A DNA stretch of 64,000 bases from Pseudomonas sp. DNDY-54 (GTDB lineage Bacteria; Pseudomonadota; Gammaproteobacteria; Pseudomonadales; Pseudomonadaceae). The notes below the pieces were generated by a model. It was not told the DNA's origin, made no database searches, and saw only the letters and a program-made list of their open reading frames with translations. This document shows positions 9,335-18,180 of this stretch, in pieces (positions within the stretch are counted from its first letter, which is position 1; every line of letters starts with the position of its first letter). The translations under genes and the position numbers were made by a program. The stretch is taken from the NCBI RefSeq assembly GCF_019880365.1, contig NZ_CP082271.1:3782001-3846000 (forward strand). The letters run 5' to 3'.

Positions 9335-10501
9335 CTAAGCCCCGTCCGCTCGCCGGTTGACGATCAGCGCCATCGGCAGCAGTACCAGTAACCAAAGTTC
9401 GTCGGGGTTGCCGACCAGCTTGCTGCCATCGAAGTTCAAGGCCACCAAAGCCGTAAATAGATAAAGCCCCCAGGGATCGCGCTGCCTCCAGGCATGCTGG
9501 AGCACCACGGCCATTAGCATTAAGAAAATCAGCAACGACACCAGGCCGCTATAAAGACCAAGCGCTAGGAAGATATTGTGAGGATGCTGGATTGGTGCAC
9601 CGCCAAGGATGGTCGCGTCCGTAACATGCTGCATGCCGCAGCCCAGCCACAGACTGCATTCCAACCACTCCGCAGCGAGAATACCCCATAGTTCGAAGCG
9701 GCCAGCGTCGGCACGAGCGAACAGACGAGCCACCTCTGGTATCTCACGCATGGCGATCAGGATAAAGCCAGCCATCAGCACAGCTGCGACCCCCATCAAC
9801 AGCAGGTAGCGCGCACGGCGCAACATTACCCAGCCAGCGACCAGACCGCCAATTGCGAGCATACCGACCAGCCCGGAGCGACTTTGAAGCACATAGGCCA
9901 TGCAGAAGATTGCTAGCGAGGCAGCAGCAGACAGTTCCAGCCAGCGCCGCTGGGCCAGCCAAGTAGGCAACGCTAGAGCGAAGCAGCTAGCCAGCCACAT
10001 GCTGGTGTAGATCGGCCCGGTCATCCGCCCTGGCAGCCAAAGCACCCGCTCGCCAGGGGCATAGCGGCCGGTGAGCCAATAGACGATGGCCGAGCCCAGC
10101 ACATATAGACCCAGTACCCAGAACAATCCACGGGAGAACAGTGGCGTGCGCAGTGGCTGAGGATTGACCAGTTGGCTGACCAGCAACACAAACAAAGCCA
10201 TATAAAGCACATGCTTGAAATATTGGCCGTCCACCGACAGGGCGCCAATCAGCACATACCAAGCGCATAGGGCAGCCCATAGCCACAAGGCGGGAGACGA
10301 CCGGACATCGCGCGCCCTACTCACCAGCAGCACGCCTAGCGCTGGCAATGCCAGCAGTACGTAATAGACGTTGTTAACCATCTTGCTAGTGGGCAACAAC
10401 AGAAAACTAGCGATAAAAACAAGTAAGGCTGGGGTGAAGTAGCCTACCCGCTCATGTATTCCATTCAGGCGCTTTACGACAGTCAAAGCATCACCCCACA
10501 T
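9335..10501 (-). CDS. waaL: O-antigen ligase WaaL
   Basis: A 388-residue polytopic inner-membrane protein with about ten to twelve hydrophobic segments, of the Wzy_C/O-antigen ligase family. The large periplasmic loop ends in QHPHNIFLALGLYSGL, whose histidine-asparagine pair is typical of the family. It joins undecaprenyl-linked O-antigen to the lipid A core at the periplasmic face. Its position between msbA and the outer-core glycosyltransferases matches waaL of P. aeruginosa (PA4999). The start overlaps the 3' end of the upstream glycosyltransferase by 19 bases. Sequence identity among WaaL proteins is low, so context carries part of the call. Confidence 0.85.
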   Translation of the reverse strand: MWGDALTVVKRLNGIHERVGYFTPALLVFIASFLLLPTSKMVNNVYYVLLALPALGVLLVSRARDVRSSPALWLWAALCAWYVLIGALSVDGQYFKHVLYMALFVLLVSQLVNPQPLRTPLFSRGLFWVLGLYVLGSAIVYWLTGRYAPGERVLWLPGRMTGPIYTSMWLASCFALALPTWLAQRRWLELSAAASLAIFCMAYVLQSRSGLVGMLAIGGLVAGWVMLRRARYLLLMGVAAVLMAGFILIAMREIPEVARLFARADAGRFELWGILAAEWLECSLWLGCGMQHVTDATILGGAPIQHPHNIFLALGLYSGLVSLLIFLMLMAVVLQHAWRQRDPWGLYLFTALVALNFDGSKLVGNPDELWLLVLLPMALIVNRRADGA

Positions 10502-11241
10502 AAAAGACCAACAGTGAACGCCAAAATCAGCCGCAACCGCTCATGGCGCTTGCGTCGTGTCTTCTTTACCTGCTCCTCGGGTACGCTGACATGCTCGCCA
10601 AACCCTGTATGCAGTACGGCGTCGTTCTCTAAGATCAGTGCATGGCGCTGCTCTCCCGCGTACAGCCGCGAAAGGTCCTTTTCGCCGGCGTGTTGTGCAT
10701 AGGGGGCGTGCTGCTGATAGTCGACCAAACGGCGCAAACCTGGATTGAAGGAGAAGCCCTGCCAGTCCTCCTTGTGCGAACCGAGCCGATAGCACGGGAT
10801 ATTCTGGACCACCTGGCGCTCGCCCAAATACACATAGGGGCTATGGATCGCCAGATCGTGGGCAAAGCTACGCAGCCAGACCTGTAGCGCCTGCGGATCA
10901 GCCTCTAACAGAGACTGCGACTCCTCGATGAAGCCCGGCCGATAGAACGCCCAATCGTCCTCGCAATGGAAGATCCACGGGGTCTTCACGTGCGAGTAGG
11001 CCAGATCGATGGAACGCATCTGCCCCAGCCGCGGCACATTAATGAAAAAGGTGGTGTGCTCGCGCCAATGCTCCGGGATGCAGTCTTCAACAATCTGGTT
11101 GCCCGAGTCTTCGGTGATGAACACCTCGCGAATCGGCATCGTATTGAAGGCATCGAAGCTAGCCAGCGTCTGCGTTAACAGGTCGAAACGCCCACAACTG
11201 GTCACTACCAGAGTAACGTCACTGTCCTTAGAAAAGATCAA
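10483..11241 (-). CDS. Family-2-like glycosyltransferase with C-terminal membrane anchor
   Basis: A 252-residue protein starting with VTLVVTSCGRFDLLTQTL, the nucleotide-sugar-binding strand of GT-A glycosyltransferases. A central HCEDDWAFY supplies the acidic metal-binding motif. The last 17 residues (LRLILAFTVGLLCGVML) form a single hydrophobic anchor after a basic stretch (KKTRRKRHERLR), suggesting tethering to the inner face of the membrane. It overlaps waaL by 19 bases and lies in a run of accessory core genes. The sugar donor cannot be inferred. Confidence 0.75.
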   Translation of the reverse strand: MIFSKDSDVTLVVTSCGRFDLLTQTLASFDAFNTMPIREVFITEDSGNQIVEDCIPEHWREHTTFFINVPRLGQMRSIDLAYSHVKTPWIFHCEDDWAFYRPGFIEESQSLLEADPQALQVWLRSFAHDLAIHSPYVYLGERQVVQNIPCYRLGSHKEDWQGFSFNPGLRRLVDYQQHAPYAQHAGEKDLSRLYAGEQRHALILENDAVLHTGFGEHVSVPEEQVKKTRRKRHERLRLILAFTVGLLCGVML

Positions 11242-11244
11242 GAT

Positions 11245-12117
11245 TCAAACCTCTCGAAAACCTTGGGGGGTGATGCTCCACGTATCCTGTTCGGCCAGCG
11301 TGGCATCGCCCATTAGCTCAAGTTCGTTATGGGCTGGCCAGGCATCGCATTTCCAGCCGATGAAATGAAAATAAGGAAACTCCCGCATGCCGTCGCGGTC
11401 GTTGCGCAACCGCCCGAGCTGCCAAACCCAGCGCCGCGGGAAGTTGAAACTTCCATCGAGCCAAGCCACCCGGCCATTCGGCGTGCTAAAGGCTTCGGCA
11501 AACTCGCTGCGCCGCCGCCAGGGGTTAGAGATGTCGACCAGCCGCCGCAACGGCGTCGGCCAACTCTTGTGACGGATGAACAATCGACTGAAGGCGCCCT
11601 CATCGAAGGCGCTGTGTTCGCTAGAAGCCAGTTTCGCCTGCCAGCCCGGTATTTGCATGAAGGCCTCGCGCATCCGCGCATTGTTGCGCAGCAGGCAGAG
11701 ATGGCCAGAGATACGCCGCTCATGGGTTGAGAGCAGATCGAAACGCTGCAGCCGCTCGGCGCTGAAATAGCCGCGCAGATCGCCATAAACCAAATCGATG
11801 TCGCTGAACCCCCAAAAATCGAAGCCGTCAAGCTCGTCGGCATGCACATGCCCTAGTGCCGGCTTCAGGTCGCAGAGCTTGTAGGGGCTCTGTGGCCGGA
11901 ACTCAATGCCCAGCCGAGTGGATACTTTGGCGCAGTAATCGGCAAAGCTCATGACCCGGAAATGGATATTGTCTGGCGCATTGGGCGGCGTACCGCAGTC
12001 GGTGAAGAACAGCCACCGCACATCCGGATTGAAACGGCAGCTCTGCAGGAAGAACGGCATCCAGAACGGCCAGCGTCCGAAATAGGGAATGAGGAATAGG
12101 AGTCGCGGCGCGGTCAT
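11245..12117 (-). CDS. DUF6625-type putative glycosyltransferase
   Basis: A 290-residue protein that begins with RLLFLIPYFGRWPFWMPFFL and contains PYKLCDLKPALG and FWGFSDIDLVYGDLRGYF. The DIDLVYGD segment looks like a DxD-type metal/nucleotide-sugar site. I recognise the layout as the uncharacterised DUF6625 family, usually found in polysaccharide gene clusters. The ATG at 12117 was chosen because the upstream extension is low-complexity and lies inside the preceding gene. It sits between two glycosyltransferase genes with gaps of two to three bases. A sugar-transfer role is inference from context and the DxD motif. Confidence 0.65.
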   Translation of the reverse strand: MTAPRLLFLIPYFGRWPFWMPFFLQSCRFNPDVRWLFFTDCGTPPNAPDNIHFRVMSFADYCAKVSTRLGIEFRPQSPYKLCDLKPALGHVHADELDGFDFWGFSDIDLVYGDLRGYFSAERLQRFDLLSTHERRISGHLCLLRNNARMREAFMQIPGWQAKLASSEHSAFDEGAFSRLFIRHKSWPTPLRRLVDISNPWRRRSEFAEAFSTPNGRVAWLDGSFNFPRRWVWQLGRLRNDRDGMREFPYFHFIGWKCDAWPAHNELELMGDATLAEQDTWSITPQGFREV

Positions 12118-12119
12118 GC

Positions 12120-13079
12120 TCAGACTCCCAGACGGTTGCGCAGTCGGCAGAACCAGCCGGGCGCAGGGGCAGATCGCAAGGGCGCCGCCATGGCCTGTAC
12201 GATCTTGGCGCCAATGTGCGCAAAGCTGAAGCAAGACTCGGCCAGCGCCCTACCGCTGTCGGCGATTCGCATCGCCCAAGCCGGATCGGCGCGCAGCTGC
12301 GCCAGCTTGCGGCGCAGTTCGCCAACCGTCCGGTACAGCACAAGGTTCTCCATGTCGACGAAGCCCAGCGCGCGGTTCTCCTCCTCGCCCTGATCGTAGG
12401 CAAGCAGCACGCAGCCGCAGGCCATGGCCTCGAAGTTTTTGATCATGTACTCGCCCATGCCAACGTCGGCGCTAACAAAGAAACGGATACGGTTGAGGGC
12501 GTTGAGGTAGTCTTCACCGGAATTGGTACGAGTTGCCACCAGGTTCTCCATCTGCGCCAGCTCGTCCAACAGCGCCTTGCGCCCGCTGTAGGCAACACTC
12601 TTGGTGCTGCCGATGAAGCCCAGTTCAATATCGCGCTCGCGCCCCAAATCGCGCAGCAATGTCTGGTCGTAGCCTTTGGGGACGAACATCGCATCCACCC
12701 CCTCCTCGCGCAAGCGCCGGGTCACAACCTGGCCGGAGCTGATCACCCGCGCCCAGGGCAGCTTGCGATAGTGCGCGCTGAACTTGCCGGTGTACTTGCA
12801 GGGAATGTAGTTCTGATACGCGTCATGCTCGAGGAGGACCAGGTTCGGTACGTTGCGAATAAAGTCCACCTGGCGGATCTCCTGCTTGAAGCGCAGGAAG
12901 AACAGGATGCGGTCATAGCAGGCTATGTCCACGTGGTCCCGGAAGTAACGCCGCAGATTGGCCTGATCACGGCGCCCAAGCCAGCGGATGTCGCAATCGC
13001 AGTGGTGCTGAATGCTTTCGTAGAGACGATCCAGGATCGCCCGCTGTTCGGCCTGAACGAGAAATAGGACCTTCATCAT
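12120..13079 (-). CDS. CgeB/GT1-like glycosyltransferase
   Basis: A 319-residue protein with a GT-B layout. The C-terminal donor-binding half has GFIGSTKSVAYSGRK, then MGEYMIKNFEAMACGCVLLAYDQGEEE, the glutamate-containing EX7E-like region of family 1/4 enzymes. It resembles the CgeB/Glyco_trans_1_2 group. Two adjacent ATG codons overlap the stop of the acetyltransferase gene (ATGATGA arrangement), with GGGGGA upstream, so translation is coupled. Neighbours indicate LPS outer-core or O-chain assembly. The specificity is unknown. Confidence 0.7.
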   Translation of the reverse strand: MMKVLFLVQAEQRAILDRLYESIQHHCDCDIRWLGRRDQANLRRYFRDHVDIACYDRILFFLRFKQEIRQVDFIRNVPNLVLLEHDAYQNYIPCKYTGKFSAHYRKLPWARVISSGQVVTRRLREEGVDAMFVPKGYDQTLLRDLGRERDIELGFIGSTKSVAYSGRKALLDELAQMENLVATRTNSGEDYLNALNRIRFFVSADVGMGEYMIKNFEAMACGCVLLAYDQGEEENRALGFVDMENLVLYRTVGELRRKLAQLRADPAWAMRIADSGRALAESCFSFAHIGAKIVQAMAAPLRSAPAPGWFCRLRNRLGV

Positions 13080-13804
13080 ATCCCCCCGTGTACGCGACGC
13101 TCAGCAAGCGGGAGCTCGCGACAGCCTCGGCGGCTGACCTCGACTCGCCTAAAGGAGATCCGTCCGCCTTCCTGCAGCGCGGCAATGGCCCTCAGGAAAG
13201 ATTCTGGATCGTTCATCGGCAAGCCCTGGAGGACTGCGAGCGGCAGCTCCCACCAGGCACTCGCCAGCAACGCGTCGATTAACTGCGGTGGATGACGGTA
13301 ACGCAGGATGCGCGCCGGCGTCCCAGCGACCACCGCGTACGGTGGTATATCGCGTGTCACCACGGAGCGCGCCGCGACCACCGCACCCGTGCCGACCACG
13401 ACTCCCTCCATGATCATCGCCTCGCGGCCGATCCAGACGTCATGGCCGACCTCAGCCGGCTTGCCGGGGGCGGCGTAGTCTAAAGATGTCCCGGTGTACT
13501 GAAAGGGATGCGAGCTGACCCAGTGCAGCGGGTGACCGGCCCTTTCCTGACCGATCACGACCGCGTTGCCAATCGAGCAGAACCGTCCTATCCGCGCGAC
13601 ATTTAGCAGTTCGGAGGCGCTGCGCACATAACTCGATGCGCCGACCTGCAAGTGCTCGAAGGTGCCAATCACTTTACCGATGGAAGCACCCTCTTCCAGC
13701 ACCAGCAGCGCTTTGCCGGGTAGGGCGTGTATGTCGACAGCCAATTTGAACCCACGTCTGCGCAACCAACGCCTATAGAGAGTCGCCTTCAGCGTGTTGA
13801 TCAA
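13076..13804 (-). CDS. CatB-like hexapeptide acetyltransferase (TTG start)
   Basis: A 242-residue left-handed beta-helix acetyltransferase of the xenobiotic/CatB type. The hexapeptide region runs from about residue 40 to 175, with RIGRFCSIGNAVVIGQ, the active-site loop GHPLHWVSSHPF and VGHDVWIGREAMIMEGVVVG. The first codon is TTG at 13804, supported by AAGGGA about eight bases upstream; no ATG is available nearby. It is inserted among LPS glycosyltransferases, so O-acetylation of a core or O-chain sugar is the likely job. Chloramphenicol acetylation is an unlikely alternative in this context. Confidence 0.75.
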   Translation of the reverse strand: MINTLKATLYRRWLRRRGFKLAVDIHALPGKALLVLEEGASIGKVIGTFEHLQVGASSYVRSASELLNVARIGRFCSIGNAVVIGQERAGHPLHWVSSHPFQYTGTSLDYAAPGKPAEVGHDVWIGREAMIMEGVVVGTGAVVAARSVVTRDIPPYAVVAGTPARILRYRHPPQLIDALLASAWWELPLAVLQGLPMNDPESFLRAIAALQEGGRISFRRVEVSRRGCRELPLAERRVHGGI

Positions 13805-13862
13805 AATAATTTCCCTTGAAAATCCGAGTAGGTAATGCGCTGGCTGGCTGCGCCACGGCGGA

Positions 13863-14975
13863 CTAGTCTGCCGCCAGTCGCCAGTTGATCATCATCGGCA
13901 ACCGCCAAAAAGTGGCCCGCACGCATTGGTCAGAAAAACGCAGCAGCGCCTCGGCAATTCGCGGAGCGTCCTTTGGCGCCGTCGCACTCTGTCTCAGAGT
14001 GCGCGCCAAGGCATGTTCGTCGGCCCGCGTGAATAGCCACCCAACGCCATCGACCACCTCCCTACCTCCTCCACAGTCCGAGCAGATCACCGGCACTCCA
14101 GCGGCCATTGCTTCTAGCAGCACCATGCCGAACGGTTCGTGATCGGAGGTAAGAGCGAAGACGTCAAATGCCTTGAAGTAGCGACGGCCATACGGCACCT
14201 GGCCGAGAAAGCGCACCCGTTCGCTCACCTCAAGCTCCGCTGCCAATGCCTTCAACGGGGCCTCCAAAGAGCCGCTCCCCATGATCGCCAGGAGGCTTTG
14301 ACCCGGCAGCTGGGGCAGCGCTAACGCAAAGCCGCGAATAAGCGTTGCTTGGTCCTTGTCCGGATGCAGACGGCCAACATTGCCGACCACCCATGCATCC
14401 TGAGGCAGCCCGAGGAATACCCGAGCCTCTTCACGTGACAGGTGTTCAGCCCGCACCGCAGCTATATCTATACGGTTGTACAGCGTCTCGATGCGCTCAG
14501 CCGGCCAGCCAGAGAGGCAGGCGCGGAGATCGTCTCTCACGGCATTGGATACGCCCAGCAGCGTCAGCCGCTTTCGATAGAAGTTGGCAAACAGCTGACG
14601 CGGACGACGCTGATAATCGCCCAAGGCATGGTGGATACCGATCACAGGCAGCCTGGTACCCAGCAATGCTACGTAGATCGGCTTGAAGCGATGGGCTATG
14701 CAGAACGCGAAGTCGCGTGTGGCGTCGACCTTTCGTATATCTTGAATTGCCTGCAGCTTCAGACCGCGCACGTCGCGGCTGCTATAACCGAGGAACACCA
14801 CTTCATCCGAAGCAGATCCTTGCACAACCTCATCACTCGGTGAGCCTGTGAGATATACCGTGCAGACCTTGTATGGCGTGCCAGCGAAAAGCGCGGCGTA
14901 TTGCCGAGCACAGTCGAGAAAGGGCCCGTCATAGCTGTGGCAAAACTGCAGCACCCAATTCTTAGACGCTGTCAT
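13863..14975 (-). CDS. Glycosyltransferase family 4 (WapH-like)
   Basis: A 370-residue GT-B enzyme. The donor half contains VVGNVGRLHPDKDQATLIRGF and HEPFGMVLLEAMAAGVPVI, the E-x7-E motif of GT4 enzymes. It begins 14 bases inside the 3' end of the carbamoyltransferase gene, so it is translated from the same message. In P. aeruginosa the gene at this site is wapH (PA5004), a core glucosyltransferase; I infer a similar outer-core role but leave the symbol empty because the acceptor cannot be verified. The C-terminus (residues about 350-370) is rich in Trp and Arg. Confidence 0.75.
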   Translation of the reverse strand: MTASKNWVLQFCHSYDGPFLDCARQYAALFAGTPYKVCTVYLTGSPSDEVVQGSASDEVVFLGYSSRDVRGLKLQAIQDIRKVDATRDFAFCIAHRFKPIYVALLGTRLPVIGIHHALGDYQRRPRQLFANFYRKRLTLLGVSNAVRDDLRACLSGWPAERIETLYNRIDIAAVRAEHLSREEARVFLGLPQDAWVVGNVGRLHPDKDQATLIRGFALALPQLPGQSLLAIMGSGSLEAPLKALAAELEVSERVRFLGQVPYGRRYFKAFDVFALTSDHEPFGMVLLEAMAAGVPVICSDCGGGREVVDGVGWLFTRADEHALARTLRQSATAPKDAPRIAEALLRFSDQCVRATFWRLPMMINWRLAAD

Positions 14976-16716
14976 ACCATTCCTTACCGTCCTTGACCAC
15001 GAGGATGTCCTCCATGATCAGGTACTGCAAGTCCGAGCCATAGAACATGTTCAGCGCATCGGTTGGAGAGCAAATCATCGGTTCACCGCGGCGGTTAAGC
15101 GAGGTGTTCAGCGAAACGCCGTTGCCGGTGAGTTTTTCTAGCTCAAGCATCAGATCGTACCAGCGCGGATTGTGCCGGCGCTCCAGCACCTGGGCGCGGG
15201 ACGTTCCGTCCTCGTGAACCACTTCGCCGACCCGCTCCTTCCAGCCCTCGTTGACCTCGAAGGTGAAGGTCATGAATGGGCTGGGGTGATCGACCTTGAG
15301 CATTTGTGACGCAACGGTATCGAGCATGGACGGGCAGAAGGGTCTCCAGCGCTCGCGGAACTTGATCTGCTCGTTGATTCGATCGGCCACGCCTGGCACG
15401 CTCGGACAGCCGATGATCGAACGGCCGCCAAGGGCGCGCGGGCCGAACTCCATGCGCCCTTGAAACCAGGCCACGGGGTTTCCGTCCGCCATGATCCTGG
15501 CAATGCGCTCAGGGGTGTTGGTGATCTGCTTGAACACCGGCTGGTTGGGGTGCCGGGCACAGGCCGCGATGACATCTTCGTTGGAATAAGACGGGCCGAG
15601 ATAGACGTGCTCCATCTTTTCCACCGGTACACCGCGCTGGTGGGAGACGTAGGCAGCCGCACCAACCGCGGTCCCGGCGTCGCCGGAGGCAGGCTGGACG
15701 AACAGCTCTTTGACGTCGTCGCGGGCGATGATCTTCTGGTTGAGCTTGACGTTGAGCGCGCAACCTCCGGCGAAGGCGATCTTGCCGGCCTCGCGAATGA
15801 TGTCGCCCAGGTAATAGTCCATCATCTGCAGCGCGAGCTTTTCGAACAGCGCCTGCATGGCAGCCGCGTAATGGATGTAGGGATCGTCGGCGATATCGCC
15901 TTCACGCTTGGGCCCCAGCCACTCGATCAGCTTGGGCGAGAAGTAATAGCCCTTGCCCTTCTCCTTGTAACGACGGAAGCCGATGACGTTGGCGTAATCC
16001 GTGTTGATGGTTAGTTCGCCATTCTCGAACGTGGCCAGGCGAGAGAAGTCATACTTGGCGGCATCGCCGTAGGGCGCCATGCCCATCACCTTGAACTCGC
16101 CGTCGAGCATCTCGAAACCGAGGTACTCGGTGATCGCACCGTACAGACCGCCCAAAGAATCCGGATCGTAGAATTCCTTGATCTTGTGGATCTTGCCGTT
16201 CTCACCCCAGCCGAAGAAGGTGGTGGCGTATTCGCCCTTGCCATCGATGCCGAGGATGGCGGTCTTCTCGGTGAATCCCGAGCAATGGTAGGCGCTGGAG
16301 GCGTGAGCCAGATGGTGCTCGACAGGCTGCAACTTGACCTTCTTCAGGTCGAAGCCCAGCTGCTGCAGGCACCACTCGATGCGCTTCTTGTAGCGGTAGT
16401 AGCGGCGGTTGCCCATGAGAATGGCATCCAGCGCGCGGTCCGGTGCGTACCAGTAACGCTTGGCGTAGTGCCAGCGGGCCTTCTCGAAGATGCTAATCGG
16501 CGCGAACGGAATGGCCACCACATCGACATCGGACGGCTTGATGCCGGCCTGCTCAAGGCAAAACTTGGCTGATTCGTACGGCATGCGGTTCTTGGCATGC
16601 TTGTCACGCACGAAGCGTTCTTCTTCGACAGCAGCGATCAGCTTGCCGTCAATGTACAGAGCGGCGGAAGGATCATGACTGAGGGCGCCGGAAAGGCCGA
16701 GAATCGTCAATGCCAC
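14962..16716 (-). CDS. Carbamoyltransferase (NodU/CmcH family), LPS core
   Basis: A 584-residue carbamoyltransferase. The N-terminal YrdC/TobZ-like kinase-fold domain begins LTILGLSGALSHDPSAAL and includes HHLAHASSAYHCSGF and the phosphate-binding ILGIDGKGEY. The C-terminal domain has WFQGRMEFGPRALGGRSI, typical of NodU/CmcH. The start is GTG at 16716 with GAGG eight bases upstream. In P. aeruginosa the orthologous gene (PA5005; wapO in some literature) carbamoylates the second core heptose. Its position between core kinases and core glycosyltransferases fits that role. Confidence 0.88.
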   Translation of the reverse strand: MALTILGLSGALSHDPSAALYIDGKLIAAVEEERFVRDKHAKNRMPYESAKFCLEQAGIKPSDVDVVAIPFAPISIFEKARWHYAKRYWYAPDRALDAILMGNRRYYRYKKRIEWCLQQLGFDLKKVKLQPVEHHLAHASSAYHCSGFTEKTAILGIDGKGEYATTFFGWGENGKIHKIKEFYDPDSLGGLYGAITEYLGFEMLDGEFKVMGMAPYGDAAKYDFSRLATFENGELTINTDYANVIGFRRYKEKGKGYYFSPKLIEWLGPKREGDIADDPYIHYAAAMQALFEKLALQMMDYYLGDIIREAGKIAFAGGCALNVKLNQKIIARDDVKELFVQPASGDAGTAVGAAAYVSHQRGVPVEKMEHVYLGPSYSNEDVIAACARHPNQPVFKQITNTPERIARIMADGNPVAWFQGRMEFGPRALGGRSIIGCPSVPGVADRINEQIKFRERWRPFCPSMLDTVASQMLKVDHPSPFMTFTFEVNEGWKERVGEVVHEDGTSRAQVLERRHNPRWYDLMLELEKLTGNGVSLNTSLNRRGEPMICSPTDALNMFYGSDLQYLIMEDILVVKDGKEWYDSV

Positions 16717-16728
16717 GGATATTGCCTC

Positions 16729-18180
16729 TTAATCTTCGATGCGGATGCCGGGCACCGCAGGTAAACGTTGGTCAAGCAGTTGATGCAGCGCGCTGTCGGC
16801 CGGCCAGTTGCGCAGAAAACGTGCACGATCCTTGGCATAGGCCCGGGCGAAGCTGGTATCGCTAACATGTTGCTGAACAGCATCGAGATCAATGAGTGTC
16901 CAGCGGCCCCGCTCCCAGAATATGTTGTGCCCTTTCAGGTCCCCATGACTGATGCGTTCGCGAATCAGCGTCGTGAACAATCGGTCCAGCGAGAACAGCT
17001 CTTCCTCGGGCGGACAACTATCCACGTACGGCTGAAAGTGCGCGATTATATCTTCACCCGGAAGCAATTCGGTAATCAGCCACGCGGGGCCACGCATCCA
17101 CATCCAGCGCCGTTCGATGACTGCCAAAAGCCGGGGGGTGGCAACCCCTAGAAAGTCGAGGCGATTGCCTTCGATCCAGCTGTGCCAGGCGCGGCTAGGG
17201 CGCCAGAAACGCTTGACCCAATGCAGCGGGTTCTTGATGTTGTATCGTTTGATTAACAGGGGCCGCCGTTCCAGCTCGATTCGCGCTACGGTGGCAGTAC
17301 CGCCGGTCTTGAACAGCTTGCCCTTGGCGATGAACGCATCTGGATCGGCAAGCACCGCCTGCAGGGCTGCCTCCTCATCGCGCCTCACCACCTGCGCACC
17401 GAACGCACCGATACGCGCACTGAAGAGACTGCAATCGCGCGCCACCTTTTTCAGGTAATCATTCAGACGCCAGGCGCGAGTCTTACGGATATCCTTGAGC
17501 AACGCCTCCAGCGGCAGCGCATGCTCGCTGTTGGCGAGTAGATAGTGCACCAGCAGCTCTTCGATGAACGGCTCAAGCTCTGCCGGCAACTGGGCGAAGA
17601 AAACACCAAGGTTTTCCAGCACGCGCTCCCGAGATAGCGGCCTTCCGGGCACTTCCGCTTTCACGCCACCGCCGTCAACCACATAGAGCTGGTCACGTGC
17701 GCGCAGCAGATTGTCGAGGTGCAGATCGGCCTGCCAAATACCGCGCGCGTGCATATTTGCGATCAGCGCAAGCGCAGCCGCGAGTACCTGCTCCTGAGCC
17801 GATGACAGCGGAGCATCTTGCTCAGTGTCCCGCCAAAGGCTCCAGAGACTCTGAGCACCCTCGAGATAGCCGAACGTCAGCCACCCCCCCTCTCGCTCAA
17901 CCCAACCCTCATCTAGCAGAGTAGACGTCGGCAGGCTCTGCCCAGCCAAGAGCGCGGCACCTTCACGCTCGCGTTGATAATGTCGACCTGCCTTATCTCC
18001 GACCAGCACCTTGACCAATACCTGGCGCCCCTCCCATTCAGCGCGGGCGACATAGCGCTGCCCGGGCAAGACGCGCAACCACGAGTCGATCAGCATTTCG
18101 CCCGAGGGGAGTTCCAGAACCAGCGGCAATGAAGGCTCACGGCCAGCTTTTGCCAGCTCTCCGAGCTTCAATCTGGTCAT
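16729..18180 (-). CDS. Tandem LPS-kinase-fold protein (two kinase domains)
   Basis: A 483-residue protein with two successive small kinase-like units. The first (about 30-215) has WQADLHLDNLL as catalytic loop and YVVDGGG as metal loop. The second (about 270-470) has SHGDLKGHNIF and LIDLDAVQ. Both keep the key Asp and Asn of the loop, so both could be active, although the first lacks the usual HGD. It belongs to the InaA/WaaP superfamily of core heptose kinases. The start overlaps the stop of the next kinase gene by four bases. It corresponds by position to PA5006 of P. aeruginosa. Phosphorylation of core sugars is inferred. Confidence 0.8.
   Translation of the reverse strand: MTRLKLGELAKAGREPSLPLVLELPSGEMLIDSWLRVLPGQRYVARAEWEGRQVLVKVLVGDKAGRHYQREREGAALLAGQSLPTSTLLDEGWVEREGGWLTFGYLEGAQSLWSLWRDTEQDAPLSSAQEQVLAAALALIANMHARGIWQADLHLDNLLRARDQLYVVDGGGVKAEVPGRPLSRERVLENLGVFFAQLPAELEPFIEELLVHYLLANSEHALPLEALLKDIRKTRAWRLNDYLKKVARDCSLFSARIGAFGAQVVRRDEEAALQAVLADPDAFIAKGKLFKTGGTATVARIELERRPLLIKRYNIKNPLHWVKRFWRPSRAWHSWIEGNRLDFLGVATPRLLAVIERRWMWMRGPAWLITELLPGEDIIAHFQPYVDSCPPEEELFSLDRLFTTLIRERISHGDLKGHNIFWERGRWTLIDLDAVQQHVSDTSFARAYAKDRARFLRNWPADSALHQLLDQRLPAVPGIRIED

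Noticed and set aside
12216..13067. A 283-codon open frame on the plus strand
   Set aside because: It is antisense to the CgeB-like glycosyltransferase, which has recognisable donor-site motifs and good spacing to its neighbours.
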